DNA from: Geodermatophilus sp. TF02-6
GTDB taxonomy: Bacteria; Actinomycetota; Actinomycetes; Mycobacteriales; Geodermatophilaceae
Reading direction: 5' to 3'
DNA: 64,000 bases
Assembly (NCBI RefSeq): GCF_003319115.1
Contig: NZ_QOHF01000023.1
Span: 1-64,000 of the forward strand
This document shows, piece by piece, positions 21,370-29,571 of this stretch. Positions within the stretch are counted from its first letter, which is position 1; each line of letters opens with the position of its first letter. The position numbers and the translations under genes are program-made. Under the pieces are notes generated by a model. It was given only the letters and a program-made list of their open reading frames with translations, did not search any database and was not told where the DNA came from.

Positions 21370-22118
21370 CGGACCAACCTCCCGATCTCGGCGAACCACT
21401 TGACGCACGCCAGGGCCAGGTAGACGGCGGTGGCGGCGAAGAACAGGCAGTAGGCGCCGAGGAAGACGGCCGGCGCCCCCAGGAGCACGAAGACCCAGCA
21501 CAGCAGCCCGTAGTCGGTGGGCACCACGAGCAGCGAGCGCAGCACGCTGGGCCGCCCGGCGGTCGGCTGGGCCCGGGTCACGGCGCCGTGCCGTTCCCGC
21601 AGGGCCTCGTTGAGCACCGTGCCGAAGAACAGCACCGCGGCGACGACGCAGTAGCCCAGCGGCACCAGCAGCCACGGGCCGCGGTCGACCACCTCGGAGC
21701 GGTAGAGGCCGACCAGCACCGCCAGGTGCAGGGTCGAGGTCTTGGCCGCGTCGACCATGTGGTCGAGCCACTCACCGGCCGGCGAGCCGCCGCCGCGCAG
21801 CCGGGCCAGCTGCCCGTCGGCGGAGTCGAGGGCGTAGCCGACGGCCAGGCAGACCGACGCCAGCAGGCCGGTGCCCCAGCCGGGCGGGGCGAGGGCGAGC
21901 ACGGCCAGGCCGGTGGCGGTCCAGGCCGCGCTGACGGCGGTGACCGCGTTGGGCGTCCAGCCGGCGTGGAAGGCCAGCGCCGCGACCAGCCGGCCCAGAC
22001 TCCGGTTGACGAAGCGGGAGTAGGCCGGAGCGCCCTGCGCGCCCTTCTGGGCGGTCCCGAGCCGGCGCACGGTGTCGGCCACCGTCTCCCGGGGCCGGGG
22101 CGCGGCGGTGACGGTCAC
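21366..22118 (-). CDS. CDP-alcohol phosphatidyltransferase family membrane enzyme
   Basis: The 250-residue polytopic protein carries the complete catalytic motif DSADGQLARL...GEWLDHMVDAAK at ~95-124, fitting D-x2-D-G-x2-A-R-x8-G-x3-D-x3-D. Such enzymes transfer a phospho-alcohol from CDP to an acceptor hydroxyl. The context is a polysaccharide locus with its own CTP-type nucleotidyltransferase at 7.5 kb. A sugar-phosphate, inositol-phosphate or polyol-phosphate substitution of the polymer therefore seems more likely than a housekeeping phospholipid role; this is inference. Its GTG start overlaps the upstream glycosyltransferase stop. Confidence 0.85.
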   Translation of the reverse strand: MTVTAAPRPRETVADTVRRLGTAQKGAQGAPAYSRFVNRSLGRLVAALAFHAGWTPNAVTAVSAAWTATGLAVLALAPPGWGTGLLASVCLAVGYALDSADGQLARLRGGGSPAGEWLDHMVDAAKTSTLHLAVLVGLYRSEVVDRGPWLLVPLGYCVVAAVLFFGTVLNEALRERHGAVTRAQPTAGRPSVLRSLLVVPTDYGLLCWVFVLLGAPAVFLGAYCLFFAATAVYLALACVKWFAEIGRLVR

Positions 22119-23437
22119 CGCCGGCCCACCGGGAGGTCCTCCACCGCCGGGGTGGGGGCCGGTGCAGGGACGACGGCCGGTGCAGGGACGACGGCCGGTG
22201 CAGGGACGACGGCCGGTGCAGGGACGACGGCCGGTGCGAGCACGACGGCCGCCCCGGGCACGCCGGGTACCGGCGGGGTGGTGGCGTCCGCGGAGGCGGG
22301 TCTGCGCCGTCCGGAGGGGCGCCGGCGCGGGTAGCGCCGGGCCGCCAGGTGGCGGGCCAGCTCCTCGTAGCCGACGGCCACCTCGCCCCAGTCGTAGCCG
22401 GCCGCCCGCTCCCGGGCGCGCTCGCCGGCGCGGGCCACGCCGTCCGGGTCGGCCTCGACCGCGGCCAGCTCGCGGGCGACGTCCGCCGGGGTCCGGAAGA
22501 AGCGGCCGGCGTCGGCAAGCACCTCGCGGTTGAAGTCGACGTCGAAGGCGGTGACCGCCGCTCCCGCGCCGATCGCGCGCAGCAGCGAGGGGTTGGTGCC
22601 GCCGACCGAGTGACCGTGCAGGTAGGTGCAGCAGTTCGCGTAGAGCTGGTCGAGCAGCTCCTGGTCCCACACGCCGCCGAGGAAGCGCACCCGGCAGTCG
22701 GCGAGGGCGTGCACCCGGCGGGTGTAGGCGTCGGCGTACGGCGCCGAGCCGACGACCACCAGCGGCCTGGTCGCGGCGCTGGCCGCGTAGCCCTCGACGA
22801 TGACGTCGACGTGGTTCTCCGGCTCGAAGCGGGCGACGACCAGGTGGTAGCCGCGCGGCTGCAGGCCGAGCTCGGCCAGCCGGTCGGCGCCGGGCTCGAT
22901 CAGCGGCGCGCCGTAGGTCAGCAGCGTGGTGGGGGCGGCGAAGGCGTCGCGGTAGTAGTCGGCGATGCCCTGCGCGTCGGCGATGAGGACGTCCGACCAG
23001 CGCACGGCCAGCGCCTCGGCCACCCGGTAGTAGCGGCGTCCGGTCGGGCCCCACTTCGCCCGCTTCCACTCCAGCCCGTCGACGTGCGTGGCGACGGGGA
23101 TGCGGGCCGCCCGCAGGGCGGGCAGCAGCGGGGAGTTGGCCGCGTTGAACACGATCGCCGCGTCGGTGCGGTGGGTGACCAGGTGGCGCACCGACAGCGC
23201 CGTGTGGCTCAGGGTCTCCAGCGCGCGCAGGCGGGCGGCGGGCAGGTGCACCAGCCGCATGCCCTGGTGCTCGGCCGGCGGCGGCTCGGCCCCGCCGGGC
23301 ACGGTGCGGCAGTAGACGACCACCTCGTGGCCGCGGTCGGCCAGCCGGCGGCCGACCTCCTCGACGGCGGTCTCGAAGCCGCCGTACCGGGCGGGGACGC
23401 CGCGCGTGCCCACCATGGCGATGCGGAGCCTGTCCAC
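22115..23437 (-). CDS. GT4 glycosyltransferase with DUF1972-type N-terminus
   Basis: The 440-residue protein begins with the DUF1972 signature MVGTRGVPARYGGFETAVEEVG (rhamnosyltransferase-like). It continues with a GT-B C-terminal domain (VVVGSAPYADAYTRRVHAL; GGTNPSLLRAIGAGAAVTAFD). It should add a sugar, perhaps a deoxysugar, to the EPS repeat unit. The C-terminal ~65 residues are not part of the fold: an Arg-rich patch is followed by repeated PAVVPA units. The GTG at 23437 sits behind GGAGGT, with close spacing. The product order GT, CDP-alcohol transferase, membrane protein forms one operon with four-base overlaps. Confidence 0.85.
   Translation of the reverse strand: MDRLRIAMVGTRGVPARYGGFETAVEEVGRRLADRGHEVVVYCRTVPGGAEPPPAEHQGMRLVHLPAARLRALETLSHTALSVRHLVTHRTDAAIVFNAANSPLLPALRAARIPVATHVDGLEWKRAKWGPTGRRYYRVAEALAVRWSDVLIADAQGIADYYRDAFAAPTTLLTYGAPLIEPGADRLAELGLQPRGYHLVVARFEPENHVDVIVEGYAASAATRPLVVVGSAPYADAYTRRVHALADCRVRFLGGVWDQELLDQLYANCCTYLHGHSVGGTNPSLLRAIGAGAAVTAFDVDFNREVLADAGRFFRTPADVARELAAVEADPDGVARAGERARERAAGYDWGEVAVGYEELARHLAARRYPRRRPSGRRRPASADATTPPVPGVPGAAVVLAPAVVPAPAVVPAPAVVPAPAVVPAPAPTPAVEDLPVGRR
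22158..22247. repeat. 18-bp tandem repeat, five units, inside a glycosyltransferase gene
   Basis: Four identical units of GCCGGTGCAGGGACGACG and one degenerate unit encode the peptide repeat PAVVPA near the C-terminus of the glycosyltransferase. Unit length is a multiple of three, so copy-number change would not break the frame. Confidence 0.85.
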
Positions 23438-23585
23438 CTGACCTCCGATCCGTCGGGTCCGGGACGTGGCCGGACCGTCGTCGACGACCGGTGCGGAACG
23501 CACCGGTCACCTCGTCCGGAGGTGGGGATCGGCGGCACGCGGGCGCCGGTGGAGCCCACGGGGGACGGCCTCACCCGCACGGGTC

Positions 23586-23605
23586 ACCCGCCGCGCTCGG
23601 CGGGT
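23586..23605 (-). terminator. Hairpin after the initiating glycosyltransferase gene
   Basis: Arms ACCCGCCG / CGGCGGGT with a four-base loop lie 21 bases after the stop of the sugar transferase gene. The remaining sequence to 23438 shows no other clear element. Confidence 0.55.
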
Positions 23606-23626
23606 CCCTGCGCGGAGGGCCCTCCG

Positions 23627-25123
23627 TCAGTAGGCGCCGGAGCGGCTGAGGACGGCGCGCACGGTCTTGGTCAGGATGAGCAGGTCGAGGGTCAGCGACC
23701 AGTTCTCCACGTAGCGCAGGTCGAGGCGCACCGCCTCCTCCCACGGCAGGTCGCTGCGGCCGGAGATCTGCCACAGCCCGGTCAGGCCCGGCTTGACCAG
23801 CAGCCGGCGGCTGACCGAGGTGTCGTAGCGGGCCACCTCCTCCGGCAGGGGCGGCCGGGGACCGACGAGCGCCATCGAACCGCCGAGCACGTTGACCAGC
23901 TGGGGCAGCTCGTCCAGGGACAGCCGGCGCAGCCAGCGGCCGACCGGCGTGACCCGTGGGTCGGTGCGCATCTTGAACAGCAGCCCGTCGGAGGTGTTCC
24001 GCGCGCGCAGCACGTCGACCTGGCGGTCGGCGTCGACGACCATGCTGCGGAACTTGAGCATGGTGAACGTCTCCCCGTTCACCCCCACCCGCTGCTGCCG
24101 GTAGAGCACCGGGCCCGGGCTGCTCAGCGCCACCGCCGCGGCGATGGCCAGCAGCACCGGGGCGAGCAGGACCAGCGCGAGCCCGGCGGCGGCGCGGTCC
24201 AGGCCGCCCTTGAGCACCCGCTGCCACCCGGTGAACCGCGGCTGCTCCACCGACAGCAGGGGCAGCCCCTCGAAGGGGCGGATGTGCAGCCGGGGCCCGG
24301 CGACCTCGATCAGCCCGGGCGCGACGAGCAGCTCGATGTCGGTGCCCTCCAGCTGCCAGGACAACCGGCGCAGGTAGTGCGCCGCGGTCTCGCTGGCGGA
24401 GGTGACGGCGACGGTGTCGGCCCCGTGCCGGGTGGCGACGGCGAGGACGTCGTCCAGCGCGCCGACCGGCACCCCGGCGGCCGCGGCGACCCGTGCCCGG
24501 TCGTCCGGGGTGACGCAGGCGGCGACCACCCGCAGCCCGGCGTGGTCGTCGCGGCGGATGCGGTCGACCAGCTCCAGGACGGCGCTCCCGCGGCCGACGA
24601 CGACGACCCGGGTGGTGCACCAGCCGTGCGCCCGCAGGGCGCGCAGCGTGCAGCGGGCGGCGACGCGGACGACGAGCGTGGCCAGGACCAGCGCCGGGAG
24701 CGCGACCACCACGAGCGCGCGGCTCAGGTCGAGCTGGGCGGCGTAGGAGAGGAACCCGACGGCGGCGAGCAGGAGGAAGCCGGCCCGGCCGACCGCGCGG
24801 TACTCGTCGCTGCCGGTGCCGAAGAGCCGCTCGGAGTGGGCGCCGGTGGCGTGCAGCAGAGCCGGCCAGACCGCGACCAGGGCGAGGGCGGACCACACCG
24901 GGACGCCGCCGGCGGGGACGTCGTGCGCGCGGGCGGCGAGGACGACCGCCCCGGTGGCGGCGGCGGCGAGCGCCTCCACGGCGGTGAGCACGAGGGAGTA
25001 CCGCGGCACCCACGCGTGGGCCTGGCGTCCGACGGCTGGCGGCAGCGGACGGTCGAGGACGGTGTCGGCCTCGGGCCGGCGCAACGCCGTCCCCAGCCGA
25101 CCCTCGGAGTGGTCGAGCAGCAC
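23627..25123 (-). CDS. Polyprenyl glycosylphosphotransferase (initiating EPS sugar transferase)
   Basis: The 498-residue protein starts EPS synthesis by moving a sugar-1-phosphate onto undecaprenyl phosphate. Membrane helices occur at ~40-135. A CoA-binding-like cytoplasmic domain follows (VVVVGRGSAVLELVDRIRR). The C-terminal bacterial sugar transferase domain shows LKFRSMVVDAD, GGSMALVGPRPPLPEEV and KPGLTGLWQISGRSDLPWEE, with the catalytic Asp-Glu dyad region intact. The start is the ATG at 25123. A BldD-like motif sits 136 bases upstream. Confidence 0.9.
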   Translation of the reverse strand: MLLDHSEGRLGTALRRPEADTVLDRPLPPAVGRQAHAWVPRYSLVLTAVEALAAAATGAVVLAARAHDVPAGGVPVWSALALVAVWPALLHATGAHSERLFGTGSDEYRAVGRAGFLLLAAVGFLSYAAQLDLSRALVVVALPALVLATLVVRVAARCTLRALRAHGWCTTRVVVVGRGSAVLELVDRIRRDDHAGLRVVAACVTPDDRARVAAAAGVPVGALDDVLAVATRHGADTVAVTSASETAAHYLRRLSWQLEGTDIELLVAPGLIEVAGPRLHIRPFEGLPLLSVEQPRFTGWQRVLKGGLDRAAAGLALVLLAPVLLAIAAAVALSSPGPVLYRQQRVGVNGETFTMLKFRSMVVDADRQVDVLRARNTSDGLLFKMRTDPRVTPVGRWLRRLSLDELPQLVNVLGGSMALVGPRPPLPEEVARYDTSVSRRLLVKPGLTGLWQISGRSDLPWEEAVRLDLRYVENWSLTLDLLILTKTVRAVLSRSGAY

Positions 25124-25258
25124 GTTTCCCCCCGGACGTACGGAATCCGTGGTCGGGAGGAGCCGCTCGCGGCGGCCGACCGGCCCCTGGGACCGGGTGC
25201 CCGTGCTGCGCTCCCCCTGACGCGGGCTCGACCCTCACCGACGGTCACCGGCACGGTC

Positions 25259-25273
25259 AACACGGAGCGTGAC
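25259..25273. promoter_or_regulatory. BldD-like motif upstream of the sugar transferase
   Basis: AACACGGAGCGTGAC (gene-sense GTCACGCTCCGTGTT) differs from the 20465 site at only two positions. It is the fourth member of a motif set confined in this window to EPS transcription units. Confidence 0.45.
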
Positions 25274-25384
25274 CGTTCACCCGAAGGGGAGGCGGCGCCC
25301 CGGCCCGGTTCACCCGGGAGGGCAGCGCCGCGACCGGTCCTCGGTCACCGGGCGTCGACCACGGCGGGCCGGCCCGGCCGGGGG

Positions 25385-26026
25385 TCAGCTGCGGGGGTGG
25401 ACGAGGTTCTGCGCGCCCTCGAGGCCGCGGACGAGGAGCTCCTCGGTCGCGTCGGCCGCCTCGGCGACCAGCAGGCCGAGCTCCCTGCGCTCGGGAGCCG
25501 CGAAGTCCTTGAGCACGAAGTCGGCCGGGTCCTGCCGGCCGGGCGGGCGGCCGATGCCGATGCGCACCCGCAGGTAGTCCCTCGTGCCGAGGGAGCGGGA
25601 GATCGACCGCAGGCCGTTGTGCCCGCCCTCCCCGCCGCCGCGCTTGAGCCGCACGCTGGCGAAGGGCAGGTCGAGCTCGTCGTGCAGCACGACGAGGTCG
25701 GTGGCCGGGAGGTGGTGGTAGTCGAGCAGCCCGCGGACCGGGCCACCCGACTCGTTCATGTAGGTGGTGGGCCGGGCCAGGACCACCCGGCGGCCGGCCA
25801 GGCGCCCCTCGCCGGCCAGCGCGCGGGCCCGGGCTCCCTTGCCCGACGAGAGCCGGACGCCGGCCCGCTCGGCCAGCTCGTCGAGCACCACCGCGCCGAC
25901 GTTGTGCCGATTGCCGGCGTAGGAGGGGCCGGGGTTGCCCAGCCCGACGACGAGGAAGGGACCCGCGGAGGGGGCCGCAGGGGCGCCGGCATCGCCGGCG
26001 CCCCTGCGGGGGGTGTTCTCGCTCAG
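25385..26026 (-). CDS. pth: Peptidyl-tRNA hydrolase with apparent CTG start
   Basis: Pth frees peptide from prematurely released peptidyl-tRNA. The core is complete: FLVVGLGNPGPSYAGNRHNVGAVVLDEL with the catalytic His and nearby Asn, then ARPTTYMNESGGPVRGLL, LHDELDLPFASVRLKRGGGEGGHNGLRS and the FVLKDF tail. Between the rplY stop (26033) and this core there is no in-frame ATG, GTG or TTG. The first internal GTG would remove the catalytic His. The CTG at 26026, preceded by GAGG, gives MSENTPRRGAGDAG..., a 26-residue extension before the fold. A 16-base-pair hairpin lies inside that extension. The product would be 213 residues. Confidence 0.85.
   Translation of the reverse strand: MSENTPRRGAGDAGAPAAPSAGPFLVVGLGNPGPSYAGNRHNVGAVVLDELAERAGVRLSSGKGARARALAGEGRLAGRRVVLARPTTYMNESGGPVRGLLDYHHLPATDLVVLHDELDLPFASVRLKRGGGEGGHNGLRSISRSLGTRDYLRVRIGIGRPPGRQDPADFVLKDFAAPERRELGLLVAEAADATEELLVRGLEGAQNLVHPRS
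25975..26009 (-). other. 16-bp perfect hairpin in the rplY-pth junction / pth start region
   Basis: On the transcribed strand the arms CCGCAGGGGCGCCGGC and its complement enclose a three-base loop (GAT). It begins 24 bases after the rplY stop and would fall at codons ~7-18 of pth if translation starts at CTG. It could be an attenuator, a terminator that limits pth, or a translational control structure. Confidence 0.7.
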
Positions 26027-26032
26027 CGGACC

Positions 26033-26731
26033 TCAGCCCCTCTCGGCGGACTCCATCGACTCGCCGCTGCCCTGGTCCTGCGGCTCGGAGACGACGTCGC
26101 CCTCGCCGACGCCCTCCTCGGCTGGCGCGGAACCCTCGCGCTCGATGCCGGCCTCGGCCTCGGCGAGCTCGGCCTCGAGGGCCTCGGCGGTGGGCGCGGC
26201 CAGGACGCTGACGACCAGCGCGTCGGGGTCGGTCAGCAGGGTGACACCGCTCGGGAGGGTGAGCTCACCGGCGGGGACGCCGTGGCCGGCCTCGTGGCCG
26301 GTGACGTCGACCTCGACGGTCTCGGGGATGTGGGTGGCCTCGGCCTCGAGCGAGACGGTGTTCAGCTCGATGCTGAGCAGGGTGTCGGGGGCGGCCTCGC
26401 CGACGACGTGCACGGGGACGTCGACGGTGACCTTCTCGCCGCGGCGCACGACCAGCAGGTCGACGTGCTCGTGGACGCGGGTCAGCGGGTCGCGCTGCAC
26501 GGCCTTGGGCAGGGCCAACTGCTCGCGACCGTCGAGGACGACGGTGATCAGGACGTTGCTGCCGCCGTTGCGCAGCGCCGCGGCGAACTCGCGGGCCGGC
26601 AGCGACAGGTGCACGACGTCCTGGCCGTGCCCGTAGAGGACGGCGGGGACGCGGCCGGCCCGGCGGGTGCGGCGGGCGCTGCCCTTGCCGAACTCGGTGC
26701 GGGCCTCGGCGACGAGACGGAAGTCAGCCAC
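26033..26731 (-). CDS. rplY: 50S ribosomal protein L25/general stress protein Ctc
   Basis: The 232-residue protein binds 5S rRNA. The N-terminal L25 domain (FRLVAEARTEFGKGSARRTRRAGRVPAVLYGHGQ) is followed by the TL5/Ctc C-terminal domain (VPVHVVGEAAPDTLLSIELNTVSLEAEATHIPETVEVDVTG). A long acidic, low-complexity tail runs from about residue 185 (EALEAELAEAEAG...EPQDQGSGES). The GTG at 26731 sits behind GAGGAG. The order glmU-prs-rplY-pth matches mycobacteria (Rv1018c-Rv1014c). Confidence 0.93.
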   Translation of the reverse strand: MADFRLVAEARTEFGKGSARRTRRAGRVPAVLYGHGQDVVHLSLPAREFAAALRNGGSNVLITVVLDGREQLALPKAVQRDPLTRVHEHVDLLVVRRGEKVTVDVPVHVVGEAAPDTLLSIELNTVSLEAEATHIPETVEVDVTGHEAGHGVPAGELTLPSGVTLLTDPDALVVSVLAAPTAEALEAELAEAEAGIEREGSAPAEEGVGEGDVVSEPQDQGSGESMESAERG

Positions 26732-27023
26732 GGTGGTGTGCTCCTCGGGAGGTGGGTCTGGCGTCTGCGGCCGGCACACGGCGCGGCACGCCCTCCACGG
26801 GCACACGCACGTCGATCACGGAGACAGCAGCAGCCGCTCCCTCGCCGGGCTCTACCACTCTAGTCGTCCTCCGGACGACACCGCGGGCCGTACCCCTGCG
26901 GCGCTGAGCCCCTCCCGTCCGCCCGCGGGGGACCGGCCGGGCCCCCACTCGGCCGGACCCGCTTCGCGGAGTCGGGGCACGGCCCGCATCGGGAGGCCCT
27001 CCGGGCCCCCGCTCGGCGGACCG

Positions 27024-28004
27024 TCAACCAGCTCCGTCGAAGAGACTCGTGACCGAGCCGTCCTCGAAGACCTCCCGGATCGCCCGGGCCAGCAGCGGGG
27101 CGATGGAGAGCACGGTCAGCTTGTCGAACTGGCGGGCCGGCTCGATGGGCAGCGTGTTGGTCACGATGACCTCGCTGATCTGACTGTTCTTGAGCCGGTC
27201 GACCGCCGGGCCGGAGAGCACGCCGTGGGTGGCGGTGACGATGACGTCGGCGGCGCCGGCCTCGAACAGCGTCTCGGCGGCCTTCACGATCGTGCCGCCG
27301 GTGTCGATCATGTCGTCGACCAGGATGCAGACCCGGCCCTCGACGTCGCCGACGACCCGGTTGGCGACGACCTCGTTGGGCCGCATCGGGTCACGGGTCT
27401 TGTGGATGAAGGCCAGCGGGACGCCGCCGAGCTTGTCGCTCCACCTCTCCGAGACCCGCACCCGGCCGGAGTCCGGCGACACGACGGTGAGCTCGCGGTC
27501 GCCCCAGTGCGCGCACACGTGGCCGACGAGCAGGTCGAGGGCGAACAGGTGGTCGACCGGGCCGTCGAAGAAGCCCTGGATCTGCGCGGTGTGCAGGTCG
27601 ACGGTCATCAGCCGGTCGGCGCCGGCCGTCTTGAACATGTCGGCGACCAGGCGGGCGGAGATGGGCTCGCGGCCGCGGTGCTTCTTGTCCTGGCGGGCAT
27701 AGGGGAAGAAGGGGGCGACGACGGTGATCCGCTTGGCCGAGGCGCGCTTGGCGGCGTCGACCATGAGCAGCTGCTCCATGAGCCAGGTGTTGATCGGCGC
27801 CGTGTGGCTCTGCACGATGAAGGCGTCCGAGCCGCGCACGGACTCCTCGAAGCGGACGAACAGCTCGCCGTTGGCGAACTCGTAGGCCGCCGTCGGGGTG
27901 GGGGTGACGCCCAGGTGGCCGGCGATCTCGTCGGCGAGCTCGGGGTAGGCCCGGCCGGAGAAGAGCATCAGGCTCTTGCTGGTGGTCTGCCGGATGACGC
28001 TCAT
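27024..28004 (-). CDS. prs: Ribose-phosphate pyrophosphokinase
   Basis: This 326-residue cytosolic enzyme makes PRPP from ribose-5-phosphate and ATP for nucleotide, His and Trp synthesis. It contains SGRAYPELADEIAGHLGV at the N-terminus, the flexible-loop and metal-binding segment VDLHTAQIQGFFDGPVDHL, and the PRPP-binding loop CILVDDMIDTGGTIVKAA. It starts at the ATG at 28004, 33 bases after the glmU stop, and is likely cotranscribed with it. The 292 bases between prs and rplY contain no gene I can support. Confidence 0.95.
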   Translation of the reverse strand: MSVIRQTTSKSLMLFSGRAYPELADEIAGHLGVTPTPTAAYEFANGELFVRFEESVRGSDAFIVQSHTAPINTWLMEQLLMVDAAKRASAKRITVVAPFFPYARQDKKHRGREPISARLVADMFKTAGADRLMTVDLHTAQIQGFFDGPVDHLFALDLLVGHVCAHWGDRELTVVSPDSGRVRVSERWSDKLGGVPLAFIHKTRDPMRPNEVVANRVVGDVEGRVCILVDDMIDTGGTIVKAAETLFEAGAADVIVTATHGVLSGPAVDRLKNSQISEVIVTNTLPIEPARQFDKLTVLSIAPLLARAIREVFEDGSVTSLFDGAG

Positions 28005-28037
28005 CGGCTCATCTACCCCTGGTGGTCGTCGCTCTCG

Positions 28038-29540
28038 TCAGGCCGTCGTCCGCCGCGGCTCGGACGCCGTCGTCCCCGTGTCGGCCGGTGCCTCCCCGGC
28101 CGCCTCGGCGGCCTTCGCGGCGGCCGTCCCCGGACGGCGCCGGCGCACCCAGCCTGCCACATTCCGCTGCCGCGCCCGCGCGACACCCATCGCCCCCGGC
28201 GGGACGTCGCTGGTGATCACCGACCCGGCCGCGGTGTAGGCGCCGTCCCCGACGGTCACCGGCGCCACGAACATGTTGTCCGCGCCGGTGCGGGCGTGGT
28301 CGCCGATCGTCGTGTGGTGCTTGGCCACCCCGTCGTAGTTGACGAAGACGGTGGCCGCGCCGATGTTCGTGCCCACCCCGATGGTGGCGTCCCCGACGTA
28401 GGACAGGTGCGGGACCTTCGAGCCCTCCCCCACCTCCGCGTTCTTCGTCTCCACGAAGGTGCCGACCTTGGCGCCGACCCGCAGCCGGGTGCCGGGCCGC
28501 AGATGGGCGAAGGGCCCCACCGACACGTCCGGTCCGATCTCGGCGTCCACGCAGTGCGCCCGCACCACGCCGGCACCCTGGCCGACCGCGGTGTCGACCA
28601 GCGTGCTGTCGGGCCCCACGACCGCACCGGTGGCCACCGACGTCACCCCCCGCAGCTGGACGCCGGGCTCGATCAGGGCGTCCGGCTCGACGGTGACGGT
28701 GACGTCGACCCACGTGGTCGCGGGGTCGACCACGGTGACCCCGGAGCGCATCAGCGCGTCGAGCACCCGGTCGTTGAGCGTGCGGCGGCGGGCGGCCAGC
28801 TCGCGGCGGTCGTTGCAGCCGAGGACGTCGACCGGGTCCTCCGCGGGGACGCCGCCGACCGGGGCGCCGCCCTCGGCCAAGGGGGCCAGCACGTCGGTGA
28901 GGTACTGCTCGCCCTGCGCGTTGTCCGTCGCGAGGCCGGCCAGGACCCGGCGGAGGGTGGCGGCGTCGGCCACGTACACGCCGGCGTTGACCTCGCGGAT
29001 GGCCCGCTGCTCGGGGGTGGCGTCGCACTCCTCGACGATGGCCCGCACCGCGCCGTCGGCGTCCCGCACGATCCGGCCCAGGCCGGCGGGGTCCTCGACC
29101 TCGGCGGTGAGCACGGTCAGCACGTTGCCGGCGCGGCGGTGGGCGTCGACCAGCGCGGCGACCGTCTCCGGGCGCAGCAGCGGCGCGTCGCCGTTGACCA
29201 GCAGCACCGGGCCCTCGAGGTCCGGGACGGCGGCCAGCGCCACCGCGGCGGCGTGCCCGGAGCCGCGCTGCTCCTCCTGCACCACCGGCCGGGCGTCGGG
29301 GGCGACGGCGGCCAGGTGCTCCTCGACCGCCTCCCGGCCGGCGCCGACCACCACGAGGGTGTGCCGGGCAGCCAGCGGCGCGGTGGCGGCCAGCACGTGG
29401 CCGAGCATGCTGCGGCCGCCGAGGGTGTGCAGCACCTTGGGCAGTGACGACCTCATCCGGGTGCCCTGCCCGGCGGCGAGGACGACGACGGCGGCGACCC
29501 CGTCCTGGGTCGGGCCCGGCTGCGGCGGCGGAACGGTCAC
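28038..29540 (-). CDS. glmU: Bifunctional GlmU (GlcN-1-P acetyltransferase / GlcNAc-1-P uridylyltransferase)
   Basis: GlmU makes UDP-GlcNAc for peptidoglycan. The 500-residue protein has an N-terminal uridylyltransferase (VVVLAAGQGTRMRSSLPKVLHTLGG) and a C-terminal left-handed β-helix with hexapeptide repeats. The acetyltransferase site lies near KVPHLSYVGDATIGVGTNIGAATVFVNYDG. The C-terminal tail is a disordered Ala/Thr stretch. The GTG at 29540 follows GAGGAG. tRNA-Gln is directly upstream, as in mycobacteria. Confidence 0.95.
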   Translation of the reverse strand: MTVPPPQPGPTQDGVAAVVVLAAGQGTRMRSSLPKVLHTLGGRSMLGHVLAATAPLAARHTLVVVGAGREAVEEHLAAVAPDARPVVQEEQRGSGHAAAVALAAVPDLEGPVLLVNGDAPLLRPETVAALVDAHRRAGNVLTVLTAEVEDPAGLGRIVRDADGAVRAIVEECDATPEQRAIREVNAGVYVADAATLRRVLAGLATDNAQGEQYLTDVLAPLAEGGAPVGGVPAEDPVDVLGCNDRRELAARRRTLNDRVLDALMRSGVTVVDPATTWVDVTVTVEPDALIEPGVQLRGVTSVATGAVVGPDSTLVDTAVGQGAGVVRAHCVDAEIGPDVSVGPFAHLRPGTRLRVGAKVGTFVETKNAEVGEGSKVPHLSYVGDATIGVGTNIGAATVFVNYDGVAKHHTTIGDHARTGADNMFVAPVTVGDGAYTAAGSVITSDVPPGAMGVARARQRNVAGWVRRRRPGTAAAKAAEAAGEAPADTGTTASEPRRTTA

Positions 29541-29571
29541 GGATCTCCTCGGTCCTCGAGCGTCGGCGTCG

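Noticed and set aside
25385..25834. Short Pth starting at an internal GTG (VVLDEL or later)
   Set aside because: It would delete the GLGNPG strand and the catalytic His, which are conserved and clearly encoded upstream in frame.
22349..26863. 1504-codon forward open frame opposite the glycosyltransferases, pth and rplY
   Set aside because: It is antisense to five well-supported genes and has no recognisable domain.
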